Assembly (NCBI GenBank): GCA_963575745.1
Contig: CAUYUJ010000873.1
Coordinates: 40,001-104,000, forward strand
Direction of reading: 5' to 3'
Source: Prorocentrum cordatum
Lineage: Eukaryota > Sar > Dinophyceae > Prorocentrales > Prorocentraceae
Length of the DNA stretch: 64,000 bases
The position numbers and the translations under genes were made by a program. Shown piece after piece: positions 33,425-43,350 of the stretch; the first letter of the stretch is position 1, and each line of letters starts with the position of its first letter. The notes under the pieces were generated by a model. The model had not been told where the DNA came from. It saw only the letters and a list, made by a program, of their open reading frames with translations, and did not search any database.

Positions 33425-33760
33425 CGAGGTCGGCTCGGGGAGCGTACCCCAGATTTCGTAATAAAAGGGAGGGGGTCACAACCCTCCCAGACGAGAAGTC
33501 TTAGACCCCCCCAGACCATCCATGAAAGGGCGGCCCTTTGCCCAGACCCCCCCGAACCCTCCAAGACATCTCAAGTCAGACCCCCCCCCCAAATGTGACC
33601 CCCCCACTTTATTTTGGAATCCGAAGTACCCTAAAGTTCTTCGTGCTCTCTGGATTTTCTTGTGCATCCTGGGGGAGGGTGCCCTCGAATGTTCTTCAGT
33701 TTGGCTGGCGAAGGGCCTCATGCTCTCGAAGGGTGTCATTGTGTCCTACAAGCCTCGTCA
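33425..33760 (+). repeat. Dispersed repeat H, copy 2, interrupted by element I
   Basis: The left part (GATCGAGGTCGGCTCGGGGA) ends at 33449 and the right part resumes at 33626 with AAGTTCTTCGTGCTCTCTGG. With the insertion removed, the order matches the copies at 25532 and 39550. Confidence 0.75.
33450..33625. mobile_element. MITE-like element I with 6-bp target duplication
   Basis: A 176-bp insertion inside repeat H is flanked by GTACCC on both sides (33444-33449 and 33626-33631). The left end reads CAGATTTCGTAATAAA and then GGGAGGGGGTCACA. The reverse complement of the right end reads TTCGGATTCCAAAATAAA and then GTGGGGGGGTCACA. No second full copy was found in the window. Confidence 0.78.
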
Positions 33761-33985
33761 AGCATACACTGAAGCGCTGTGCAACATCGAAGCGCTCGAT
33801 GGTTCGGTGGGCACCTGTCAGAAAACGCGTTCTTCATTGCTGTGAGGGTACTGCCGGGCCCCGGTCACCCCCCGCGCCTGGGCCGAAGACCTCATGCCAG
33901 CACCGAAGTAGCGCCCATCGCGCAAGCACCGAGAACAACAAAAAAACGCCAAATCTCATGTCTGACGAGTCGTGCAGGTCTGGCC
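33761..33985. other. Unassigned
   Basis: No gene is recognised between repeat H and the next element E. Confidence 0.3.
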
Positions 33986-34137
33986 TTGAGTCGGGCCTGT
34001 CCCTCTAGCATATAAAAAAAAAAGCCACAAAATCGTCTAGGGACGATTTTTTGTATTTGTTGACCATTTGGGAGTATTTGTGGGGGGCTATTTTTTATTG
34101 TCCAAAATCCGCCTGTAGGGGGACAGGCCCGACCTAA
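33986..34137. mobile_element. MITE-like element E, copy 3
   Basis: The element is 152 bp with termini TTGAGTCGGGCCTGTCCC and, inverted, GGGGACAGGCCCGACCTAA. The internal palindrome AAAATCGTCTAGGGACGATTTT (split here only by two central bases) is the clearest of the family. Confidence 0.88.
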
Positions 34138-34929
34138 GTTTATCGTGGCGGGCGCTGGGAAGGGCCCGGCGGAGGCATTGCGGGCACCACGCTTTCCGAC
34201 CGGAGCACACGCTGGGCTCGCAATGCTTCGTGCAGAGGCTGAGGCACGGGATCGTGAGTGTCTCCTCCGTGGGGCTCGGGCGGGTGGTCACAGGGGCATG
34301 GACCACATGGGGGTGCAGAAAAGGGCCCTGAAGGGGCCTTGTGGGATCTCTTCTGGGCACCGGCTAGCTCCTGAAGGGGCCCCAGAGGGCCTCTTCAGGA
34401 CTCTTTTCTTCACCCCCCATGTGGGTTACCCCCCAGTGCCACTCGGCGGCGAGCGAGGGGGGGAAGTGAGAGGGAGAATGCCTTCTCATCAGGCCGCGGG
34501 ACTTCCCAGAAGCCCTCTCGCGCCTTCTCGGAAGCTTTCTGTGCCTTCGGGGAAGGCCTCGAACACCTGCCAGAAGGCCGGGGGACTTCCCCGGCCTTCT
34601 GAGAGGGCCTCCTCCTTCTCGCTTCCCCCCCCCTCGCTCGCCGCCGAACCACCTGCCCGAGAGGGAAGGCCTCTGGCACCCTCTCGAAGCATCGGCCCGG
34701 CTGGCCCCGCGCGGCTCCCCCGGGGCAGCACGCGGCGAGGCGGCTCTCCGCTCTCCCGCGTCGCGGCGCGGCGGCGGCCGTCCGCTCGCGCGTTCCAGTG
34801 GGTCGGGCTGCGACGCGGCGCGGACTGTCCCTCTGATTGTCCGACTGCACGAGGGGCGGGAAGGGGGGAGGGGGGCAGGGCTGGACCTGAACGCTGCCCT
34901 GCTGGATCTGGGCTGGGTTTTGCTGCTCG
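34138..34929. other. Unassigned GC-rich sequence
   Basis: Degenerate GGCCTTCTCG/GAAGGCC phrases recur at 34495-34670, mostly GA-AGGCC and CTTCC. No gene is recognised. Confidence 0.35.
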
Positions 34930-35545
34930 CTGTGGCGGGGGGCTCTCCTCCTCCTCCTCCTCCTCTCTCCTCCTCCTCCTCCCTCCCTCCTCCTTCCTCC
35001 TCCTCCTCCTCCTCCTCCCTCCTCCTCCTCCTCCTCCTCCTCCTCCTCCTCCTCCTCGCTGTTTTGCTGGACTTGGGCTGCGTGTTGTTGTTCGTCGTGG
35101 CGGGGTTCGGGGGGTACGGGAGAGCAGGCAGAGCAAAACGAGGGACACAGAAAGAGCACGAAACGATAAAAACGAAACGTGCAGGTCCAGCCCTGCAGGA
35201 GGGGTGGGGGAGGAGGGCGGCCGCGGAGGGCGGGAATCTCCTCCTCCTACTCCTGCTGCTGCTGCTCCTCCTCCTCCTCCTCCTCCCCTCCCTCCTCCAC
35301 CCTCCTCCTGCTCTCTCCTCCTCCTCCTCCTCCTCCTTCCTTCCACTCCTCCTCCTCCTCCTCCTCCTTCCTCCCATCCCTCCTCCCTCTCTTGTCCTCC
35401 TTACTCCTCCTCCTCCCTCCTCCTCCTCCTCCTCCTCCTCCTCCTCCTCCTCCTCCTCCTCCTCCTCCCTCCTCCTCCACCTCCTCTCTCTTCCTCCTTT
35501 CCTCCTCCTCCTCCTCCTCCTCCTCCTCCTCCTCCTCCTCCCAGA
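34930..35545 (+). repeat. CCT/TCC pyrimidine arrays in three blocks
   Basis: CCT arrays at 34940-35058, 35237-35400 and 35400-35545. They are separated by two related GC-rich segments: CTGGACCTGAACGCTGCC (about 34880) and CTGGACTTGGGCTGCGTG (about 35067) look like copies of one unit. Confidence 0.92.
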
Positions 35546-36138
35546 TGGGGGAGGGGCCAAACTCCCTCCCGCCACTACAGCGAACATTAGGAGCACACCT
35601 CCAGGTCAGCACGGTGGGGGCGTGCGTTAAGAAACGTTCCCAGGAGGCTGCAGACCCTGGAGGGTTCCTTATCTGATGAGGGCGGCGGTGATATCCATGG
35701 CCAATCCACGGTTGGCTTCCCACTGGCTTCCAGACCCCGGATTCCTGATCGACCGTGGCCCCCCAGTCGGCGCGGAGGCGAGGTGCGAGCTGAAGATCGC
35801 CTCGCTCCTCGGCTGATCGGGGGCCTGCCGCGCGGCTCCGTTTGAGCTGCGTCGGGCGGCGGCGCCAAGAATTGATGCGCAAGCACGCGCCCCCTCGTGG
35901 GTGCCCGCAGAGTTGTTTTTTTTTTTTTTTTTTTTTTTTTAATTTTTCAACAAAACATAAAACATAAAAAACCCTCACCACAGGTGCCGCTCGGCATCCA
36001 GGGTCCCACCCTCGCCCGAAGCGGCGCGGCGTTGCGGCCGGGCGCTCTGACTCAGCGCGTCGCGCCGCCAGGTCTGGCCCCACCGCGGCTCCGCGCGACC
36101 CGCCGCGCAACTACCTCCCAGCCCCCAAGCGTTGCCTC
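35546..36138. other. Unassigned, with a T27 run
   Basis: A T homopolymer lies at about 35915-35942 followed by AATTTTTCAACAAAAC. It could be the poly-A end of a reverse-strand retroposed sequence, but no such sequence was recognised next to it. CCCCAGGTGCCGCTCGGCATCCAGGG-like text here resembles GGTGCCGCTGGGCATCCAGG at 48281, so it belongs to a dispersed repeat. Confidence 0.4.
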
Positions 36139-36272
36139 GGGCATGTCCCTCTGAAGGAGGAACCGTCAAGAACAGCAGAGAGTAGTCTGGGGACGATGTC
36201 TGGACCGTGCTCGAATCTTTGGGGGCACGGTTCGAGTACCCTTCAGGTGTCGCCCAAGATCCGCCTGCAGGA
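36139..36272. mobile_element. MITE-like element E, copy 4, right end lost in a GGA array
   Basis: The left end CCTCGGGCATGTCCCTCTGA and internal GTCTGGGGACGATGTCTGGA match the family. The right end reaches CCGCCTGCAGGAGGA and then becomes pure GGA repeat instead of the expected GGACATGCCCGA terminus. Confidence 0.75.
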
Positions 36273-36723
36273 GGAGGAGGGAGGAGGAGGAGGAGGAGGA
36301 GGAGGAGGAGGAGGAGGAGGAGGAGGAGAGGAGGAGGAGGAGGGAGGAGGAGGAGGAGGAGGAGGAGGGGAGAGGGGAGGGGGAGGGGGAGGGGGAGGGG
36401 GAGGGGAGGAGGAGGAGGAGGAGGAGGAGGAGGAGGAGGAGGAGGAGAGGAGGAGGAGCGAGAGGAGGCGTCAGCGGCCCGAGCCTTTCCCAGCCCCCCC
36501 CCTCCGCACGCGGAGCTCGGGGCGACGCGCTGCCCGCTCGCGGAGAGCAGCCCGGGACCACTACGAGGGTCCGAATTGGCCCTCGTAGTGGTCCCTCGTA
36601 GTGGTCCCGGGCTGCTCTCCGCGAGCGGGCAGCGCGTCGCCCGAGCTCCGCGTGCGGAGGGGGGGGGCTGGGAAAGGCTCGGGCCGCTGACGCCTCCTCC
36701 TCCTCCCTCCTCCTCCTCCTCCT

Positions 36724-36754
<31 letters not shown>

Positions 36755-36885
36755 TCCTCCTCCTCCCCCTCCCCCCCCCTCCCCCTCCCCCTCCCCCCTC
36801 CTCCTCCTCCTCCTCCTCCTCCTCCTCCTCTCCTCCTCCTCCCCTCCTCCTCCTCCTCCTCCTCCTCCTCCTCCTCCTCCTGTCC
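36270..36885. repeat. Nearly perfect ~600-bp palindrome
   Basis: A (GGA)n arm (36270-36468) and about 120 bp of unique GC-rich sequence (36469-36590) are repeated in inverse order on the right (36595-36690, then (CCT)n to 36885). The unique arms differ by essentially one indel (GGGGCGACG against GGGCGACG). The centre contains a smaller nested palindrome around CCGAATTGGCC at about 36568-36580. Confidence 0.93.
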
Positions 36886-37690
36886 TGGGGGGGAGGGGCG
36901 CGTCACGACGGCGCGAAGAGAATCGCGCTTCGCGGAGCGCGAAGCGAAGATAGTTGCCCCAGATAGCGTGTCGCTGGGGCCGCTGCCGCGACACACGAAG
37001 CAAAAGTTCCCGACCGCAGGGCCGAGAGCTCGAGAATCCCACGCATGGGAAATTGACACCGCAAACGTCGGAGGTCTGGGTTGGCGGATGGGGGGGGGGA
37101 GAGGGGGGGGGGCAGCCAGCGGGACGAGAAGCGGGGGAGGAGGGAGATGGAAGGGTGTGGAGATTGAGGGCGGGATGCGGAGGAGTAGGAGCGGGGAGTG
37201 GGGTGGAGAAGGCCGCCGCTGACTGACGCGATCTGGCGTGCGCCCGTGCCGCTGCCTCCCGTCTGTGCGCGCGGTCCTACTTGCGCTCGTGCAGACACTG
37301 TCGGAATTGGCCCTCTTCGTGTTTCACTTGCGGGCAGCAGTGTCCTGGCTCAGCTTGCCCAGCTCGGCTCAGCGCGGCTCGGCGTAGCGTACTGCACTGC
37401 AGCGCCTGCCTGATCAGGTCAAGCAGGGCCAGCGTCAGCAGCCGCCTTAGCCCTGAGCACAACTCTGGTTGTGGCTTCAGGCTCGAGCATTTAGGCTCGC
37501 GCAGCTTGGCTTTAGGAGTGCACGAACCACGAGGTGGAGGGCAACGCGCAAGAGTATTCAACACATGCAGAAAAACGAAGCACATAACAAACACAGTCGC
37601 CTCGCCCCGACCAACGATTCCCCCACTTTCCCCCGAATCCAAACCAGCTTCAATCTCACCCCCCCTCCCCTCAGATTCCCTGCGCTTCCT
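36886..37690. other. Unassigned
   Basis: A GCGCGAAG/CTTCGCGC self-complementary cluster lies at 36910-36950, like the one at 60910-61060. G-rich sequence follows at 37085-37150. No gene is recognised. Confidence 0.35.
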
Positions 37691-37747
37691 AAAACCTTCC
37701 TCCTCCTCCTCCTCCTCCTCCTCCTCCTCCTCCTCCTCCTCCTCCTC

Positions 37748-37778
<31 letters not shown>

Positions 37779-37792
37779 GCCTCCTCTTCCTC
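37691..37792 (+). repeat. (CCT)n array
   Basis: About 30 CCT units directly upstream of the LINE-2 endonuclease remnant. Confidence 0.97.
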
Positions 37793-37799
37793 CACCTCG

Positions 37800-38505
37800 G
37801 AGCCCAAGTGAAGAAGGAGGCGGAGGAGAACGAAGGTTCTGGGATCTGTCGCTGTCACCTCCTCCTTCCGGTGTATTCGAAGTCCCAGCGTGAGTTGAAG
37901 AACCTATACCAGTTCTGTCAGAGGTACGACATCGTTTTACCTAGGCCGATCCATTCCTTGACCCTCCAGGGGCAAGAACAGGCTCTTCAGATCTTGAACA
38001 TGCACTTGGGCCCGAAGCCCTCCGTGTCGGTGAGAAAGTCCCAACTTAACATGATCTCAGGTGCCTTGGAACTGGTCTCGCAGGCGACGGTTTTGGTCGG
38101 AGGGGATTTGAACCACCTCGAAGTCGGAGAAGGGCGATCTCCTCTTGACGGGGATGTGTCGTTTCCTACCACGGGCTTGGGCGCAATTTCCAGCGGCTGT
38201 TTTCCGCTCTGTGCAACATGGACCAAGCACAATTCACGCATCAGGTGATCCAGCATGATGCAGCATGTTGGGTTGAAGCGGTTCCTGCATTCAGTTACAC
38301 ATGTTGGTCGGATTTACGTTTCGATTCCGACAGGGTCTTTGATAGGCTTGCACCCCTTTTATGGAGTGGTTGGGAGCGCTCATAACCTTGACGAGTTGTT
38401 CGATCATGTTCCCGATCGGATCGCGGGGCCCTCTTATCCGAAGTCATCGAAGCAGTGCGTCGCGCTGCCAGGATGGTCCAGACAATGAGGGTACGACGGG
38501 GATAC
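37800..38505 (+). pseudogene. LINE-2 apurinic-endonuclease-like domain, frameshifted
   Basis: One frame (about 37800-38245) contains a stretch ending ATVLVGGDLNHLEVGEGR; GDxN is the conserved motif of APE-type LINE endonucleases, here at 38098-38115. The next piece is in another frame (NFQRLFSALCNMDQAQFTH, about 38188-38245). A third frame reads GRIYVSIPTGSLIGLHPF, then AHNLDELFDHVPDRI, at 38311-38425, matching the RIDRIY...SDHxP end of the domain. At least two frameshifts are needed, so it is inactive. It probably belongs to the same element as the RT remnant at 39.74-42.14 kb. Confidence 0.68.
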
Positions 38506-38510
38506 AGTCT

Positions 38511-38713
38511 CGAGGAAGAATAAACGGCCATAAACATAAACTTTTGTCGCTCCGCGCGGATATCTTGGATCCGCGCTGGGCCCCCCCCGGCGGCGCCTCT
38601 GGCGCCGCCCCTGGCGCGCTCCGTGCGCCAGGGAGGGGGGTCCAGCGCAGATCGAAGAAATCTGCGCGGACCTCCGAGCTTTTATATGTTTGCGTCCTTA
38701 TTTGTTCCCCTTA
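38511..38713. mobile_element. Fold-back element C, copy 1
   Basis: About 200 bp whose two halves are inverted copies. The left half has CATAAACATAAACTTTTG and CGCGCGGATATCTTGGATCC; the right half has ATCTGCGCGGACCTCC and CTTTTATATGTTTGCG. A GC-rich centre (GGCGGCGCC, CTGGCGCGC, GCGCCAG) can pair with itself. The element sits inside LINE-2. Confidence 0.85.
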
Positions 38714-39154
38714 GGGATGGCCCAGAAAATGAGGGCGCGACGAGAACTCAGTCGGCAGAAGAGTGTGCTTCTCATGGCGCCAACATCGCAGAGCGAGTCT
38801 CGTTCCGAAAAAAACAGGATGGGCCCGGAGTGTCCTGGAGAATGTCGCTCCGGATTTCGAAGTGAATTTCGTGCGGCTTTTTTGGGGGGCCAGGAATGAA
38901 GCCCAAAAACAGTTCGGGGTTTCGCATCGACAGAGGTCCGCGCAACAAAACACGCTGCAGCACGTCTGCAAGGTCGGTGCCGTGGGGCCTCTTTGGCCTC
39001 GGCTGCGCCGCGTGCTCCTCGGGCCCTGGGCCCCTGCGGCGCCGTGGTCGCGCGTGGCCGTGCTCCCCCTACCCTCGGCACGTTCCTTCTCATCGCGTGT
39101 CGGCTTCTGGCCGGGCCGAGGCAAAAGAGCGAGGTCGGTTCGGGGAGGGTGCCC
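38714..39154 (+). other. Inter-element remnant, possibly LINE-2
   Basis: The first 39 bp (GGATGGCCCAGAAAATGAGG...) repeat the sequence just left of element C (38471-38509) with about 8 differences. The remaining sequence shows no firm domain. A truncated repeat H start (GAGGTCGGTTCGGGGAGGGT) lies at 39131-39154. Confidence 0.45.
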
Positions 39155-39326
39155 TCGGGGGTGGACAGACCTCCTACCCCGACACGTCGACTGGTGAATC
39201 GGCCGTTTTTCGGTTCGCAGGGGGGCGTCGCGGCCGTCATCTTTGCGGGTCCAGGTCCGTCGGTTTCGGTCCCAGGCCGTTTTCACTACAGGGAGGTTTG
39301 CTAAAGGGAGGTTTGTCCACCGCCGA
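39155..39326. mobile_element. MITE-like element A, copy 1
   Basis: The element is 172 bp. The left end is TCGGGGGTGGACAGACCTCC; the reverse complement of the right end is TCGGCGGTGGACAAACCTCC. The inner landmarks GAATCGGCCGTTTTTCGGTT and GCGGGTCCAGGTCCGTCGG are shared by the five other copies. It is inserted in a partial repeat H. Confidence 0.9.
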
Positions 39327-39337
39327 TACCCCAATTC

Positions 39338-39546
39338 GAAGAAGAAAAGACGCCGTAAACATAAACTTTTGGCGCTCCGCGCGGGCGCGGGTCTCTTGGA
39401 TCCGCGCTGGGCCCCCCCCCCCTGGCGGCGCCTCCGGCGCCGCCTCTGGCGCGCTCCGCGCGCCGGGGAGGGGGGGTCCAGCGCGGATCGGTGAAATCCG
39501 CGTGGAGCGCCAACAGTTTATGTTTGTGGCGTTGTTGTTCCTTCTG
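39338..39546. mobile_element. Fold-back element C, copy 2
   Basis: Inverted halves: CCGTAAACATAAACTTTTGG on the left and CCAACAGTTTATGTTTGTGG on the right, with the GC-rich self-pairing centre (GGCGGCGCC...GGCGCGC). Confidence 0.87.
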
Positions 39547-39549
39547 TAT

Positions 39550-39735
39550 AAGGTCGAGGTCGGTTCGGGGAGGGTGCCCTAATGCTCTTCGTGTTCGTTG
39601 GATGTTCTTCTGCATCCTGGGGAGGGTACCCTTGGATGTTCCGTGTGTTTTGGCTGGTGGAGGGTTCTATGTTTTTGAAGGATGTTCTTCTGTTCTAGGT
39701 CCGACCGTGCCGACCCAGTGGACTTTCAAGCATGT
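39550..39735 (+). repeat. Dispersed repeat H, copy 3
   Basis: The copy is uninterrupted from AGGTCGAGGTCGGTTCGGGG to GGTCCGACCGTGCCGACCC and is the best reference copy in the window. Confidence 0.8.
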
Positions 39736-40165
39736 CTCTCATCAGAAGAGGGAGGGCCTCGACAAGGCAGCTGCCCATTGCTAGTTCTGATGAACAAGAG
39801 AAACGGGAACTTGTCTTGATGTGCCAACATCGCAGTGCCTCGAGCACTCGGTGTCGTAATTTTACTCTGGGGCTGTCGAGGATCTGCTTGGCAATGCCAT
39901 CGTCGACCCCGCGCTGGTGGCCAAGAAATTTGCCAATGATTGGGGCAAGGTCCACGCCGAACTCGCTGGTGCAGGCGATGCTTGGGAAGAACTCAGGGAC
40001 TTTGTGGTTCCCGCGCATCCTGTGCTGGAGTAGAAAAATTATGTCGCGACGAATTCGCCCAGATCTTAGCCTCGAATTCTGATACCGGTCCAGGTCCTGA
40101 CGGGGCCCCCTGCTCTGCTCGGGAGGGGGATGGAGGGACTGAGGGGTTGGCCATTTTCGGGAAGG

Positions 40166-40205
<40 letters not shown>

Positions 40206-42140
40206 GCGGCGGAGAGGGAGGAGGAGGAGGAGGAGGAGGAGGAGGAGGAGGAGGAGGAGGAGGAGGAGGAGGAGGAGGAGGAGGAGGGGGGAGGAGGAGG
40301 AGGAGGAGGAGGAGGAGGAGGAGGAGCAGAGCTTTCTGCGATGTCTATTGCGCCATATCTTGGACACGGGGAGCACGCAGCGCGCCCGGGCGGTTCAAGT
40401 GGGGGAGGGCTCTCGTGCTTCCAGGAGTGCCGACGCGAAGGAATGCACGACTGCCCAGCGGACTCCGAGGACAGCTCGTCCATTCACACCTCTGAGCACC
40501 TGCGGCAAGGCCGTTGCCGTTTGCATCAACAAGCCGAAGTCGTATATGTATGCACCGTCACTTGCGACCTCTCCCAAAATGGCTTCGTTCCGAATCGCAG
40601 CAATCTCAATAACACAATCGATTTAGAGGGCAAGTGCATGTATTCGAATTGGCCAGTGCAACAGGAGTCGGACCGGGCTCGCGTTCTTTGAGATACGAGC
40701 TGTGGTTCCATCTTTTCTGCACGGGGCTACTTTTTGGCTCTTGCCACCATGTGATCCCGACCAACGTGATTGAGGCCATCTGTGCATTCTACCAGGATGT
40801 GTGGACCGAGGTCCATTACGGGGCGTCTATGGATTGGGCTTCTCCTGCAAGAGGGGCATCAAAACAAGGTCCCCCCCATCTGGGAACCTGTTCGCCGTGT
40901 GCTTCGACACCAATTGTACGGTGGCGCGCCGCATGCCTTTCACCCTGCACCTCCTTCCTCAGAGCCTTCGCAGGCGATTTAGGATTGACATCGGGAGACA
41001 TCGTGTTCAGCATGTCCCTCTTTCTGCGCATCTGGCAGGTGGCTGGTTCTGCAATAGGCTTCGAGCCCAATGCCCTGCGAATGCGACAAAGTTATCAGAG
41101 TATTGCTCGAGCCTTTCTCGTCCTCCGAGCTCTTGTGCGCCATTGCCCAGGCTGACTTCCCAGGCCTTGCGGTTCAAGTTATGTGGGGAGTATGTGGGGG
41201 TTCACCTTCGGCACAGGTGCCAGTCTGCCACGCGGGTTGAGCCGCTGGCAAAACACCAGGCCACGAGCCAGCTTGTTCGGAGCCATGGCCGGGGGTCTCC
41301 GAAGTCCCTGAGCCACTGTAATGTTTTCGCGCGCAGTGCTTTCGCACACCTTGCCCAGCTCACCACCCCAACCCAGCATGCTCCTCGGATTGAGCGGGGC
41401 ATGTTGCAGGCTGTGATTTCTGCGCCTCGTTTCGCTTTCCCTTCCCCCCTCCTCTGTTCCCTGCGTTCTCTCCGCCTGCCCCATCCAAGGCAGGCGCCTG
41501 GAGCACGCTGGCCGCGATGCTCTGTGCCGTGCTGCCGAGCATTCTCAGGCGTCCTTTGACATCAAGTCCCTCTTCGAAGCTTGCGCCTCCGCCGACGACT
41601 TTGTCGTTGCGTGGACATTGCAGCCCGCTAGAGAGGGAACCGCATTTTCGACAAGTGCTCGAACATTGGCATGCCTGTTTTTCTCTGCCCGGCCGCCTTT
41701 CTCCTTCCTCACGCCGTAAAACAAGTTGAGGCGTGTTTGATTGTTTCTGACAGCTACTCGTGCAACTCAGTGCTTGTTCGACCTGCTGGGAAGTTCAACC
41801 CAGACGTCGCTCAGGATCAGGAGATGGACCTGACCACGGTGATAACCAGTTTTTCTCCCTTCCTCCCTTCGTGCGTCCTTTCCTCCTTCCTCCGCACGCA
41901 GCGCGATGCGTGGTGCACGACTGGTCGTTTCAGGAAGGCGCAGTGTGTTGTTTGCCCCAGCTTTGAGCCTGTTCTTCTTTTTCCTCCCTTCATCCGAACG
42001 TCTTCCAGTACGGTCGATGCCAAGGCCGCGTGTGTATAGCATCACTATGGCTCATGAGACTTTTGCCTCCGCTGTTTCAGTCTTTGACGCATGCAGCAAC
42101 GCCTATCCTGATTTGAACCATGCCGAGGCTCGATTGCAGT
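39736..42140 (+). pseudogene. LINE-2 reverse transcriptase and C-terminal region, decayed
   Basis: Fragments in successive frames give a recognisable LINE order. ALVAKKFANDWGKVHAELAG lies at about 39910. EFAQILASNSDTGPGPDGAP at about 40051-40110 is the first RT block. A GGC/GGA expansion sits at 40165-40325. Next come TARPFTPLSTCGKAVAVCIN (about 40470), SQNGFVPNRSNLNNTIDLEG (about 40572) and NVIEAICAFYQDVWTEVHYG (about 40763). AFAGDLGL at 40964-40987 sits where [YF]xDD is expected, with the first catalytic Asp changed to Gly. The thumb region is EYVGVHLRHRCQS then HLAQLTTPTQHAPRIERGML (41187-41410). Stops and frameshifts are frequent. The C-terminal tail may reach 42140. Confidence 0.75.
40165..40325 (+). 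repeat. (GGC)n and (GGA)n arrays inside LINE-2
   Basis: About 15 GGC-type units lead directly into about 38 GGA units, splitting the first RT blocks. Confidence 0.96.
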
Positions 42141-42672
42141 AACCCTGAAGAAGGAACCCTTTTGGTTGGGGAGGGGCTCCGCGTTCCTGGAGTGTTTCGC
42201 AGCTTGCCTCAGGTTTTCCGTAGGTGTTCGATGGGACATCGAAGTTTAACTTATGGAAAAAAAGGGGCCTCGTTCCTGATTTAGGGTTCCTTAAGGTCAA
42301 GGCCCCGACTGTACGTATATAATCCCAGCCGGGTTGGAAGACCATGCCGAGGCTCGATTGCAGTAATTGGCACGCAGAGGCGACCAAATCCGCAACGTCT
42401 ATGGCCGAGGGAGGGTGTTCGGAGTCCCATGCTCGCTGTGGTCGGCCTCGCCGCCCGAGGTCGGGAGAGCCCTCTTGAAGGGCAGCCCACTGCTTCTTCT
42501 GCCGTCGGGGCCCTGAAGAAGGAGCCCTTTTGGTCGGGGAGGGGCTCCGCGTTCCTGAAGTGTTTCGCAGCTTGCCTCAGGTTTTCCGTAGGTGTTCGAT
42601 GGGACATCGAAGTTCCATGTATGGAAAAAAAGGGGCCTCGTTCCTGATTTAGGATTCCTTAAGGTCAACGCC
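42118..42672 (+). repeat. Tandem duplication at the LINE-2 3' end, one copy with 130 bp extra
   Basis: Copy one (about 42118-42312) and copy two (about 42342-42672) both start CATGCCGAGGCTCGATTGCA. Both continue with CCCTGAAGAAGGA.CCCTTTTGG and GTTTTCCGTAGGTGTTCGAT and end CCCCGACTGTAC. The second contains about 135 bp (from TTGGCACGCAGAGGCG to CTGCCGTCGGGG) absent from the first. Confidence 0.92.
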
Positions 42673-42759
42673 CCGACTGTACATTGCTGTTGCTCCTCGC
42701 TTCTCTCTCTCTCTGGCTCGTCTTCCTTCCCTTGTCCGCCCTTCCCCCTTGCTGGCCAC

Positions 42760-42925
42760 TGCCGCTCCTCCTCCTCCTCCTCCTCCTCCTCCTCCTCATC
42801 ATCATCATCCTCCTCCTGCTCCTCCTCCTCCTCCTCCTCCCCCTCCTCCTCCCCCTCCTCCTCCTCCTCCTCCTCCTCCTCCTGCTCGCCCTCCTCGTCC
42901 TCCTCCTCCTTCATCCTTCTCCTGG
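42760..42925 (+). repeat. (CCT)n array
   Basis: CCT units with short CAT and CTG interruptions. Confidence 0.95.
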
Positions 42926-43085
42926 ATACCCAATTTTTCCCGCCGTGCGTCCTCTCCTTAACCCCCACGCTGCGGCAGCGCAGGTGGGGCGATGATGCTG
43001 TACGGCTGGAGCTGGATTACATGGCATGCCTCCCGTGCGAGGAGGAAGGGGAGGAGGGCGATGATGGTTGTCAGAATGGGAACAG

Positions 43086-43235
<150 letters not shown>

Positions 43236-43282
43236 GAGTGATGAATATGGATCCGGGAAGCATGTCACGCCTCTTCTGCGAG

Positions 43283-43350
43283 GAAGAAGAAGAGGAGGAG
43301 GAGGAGCAGGAAGAGCAGGAGGAGGACGAGGAGGACGAGGAGGAGGAGGA
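43283..43350 (+). repeat. Short GGA/GAGCAGG array
   Basis: About 20 purine-rich triplets immediately before recognisable LINE-3 sequence. Confidence 0.85.

Noticed and set aside
35915-35942. Poly-A tail of a reverse-strand retrocopy
   Set aside because: A T run is present, but no gene or LINE sequence ends next to it, so it is left as a homopolymer.
36225-36245. tRNA B-box-like GGTTCGAGTACC
   Set aside because: There is no matching A box or cloverleaf at the right distance, and it lies inside element E.
37281-37858. Genes in either strand across 37.28-37.86 kb
   Set aside because: Frames are held open by the CCT array; the unique parts have no domain.
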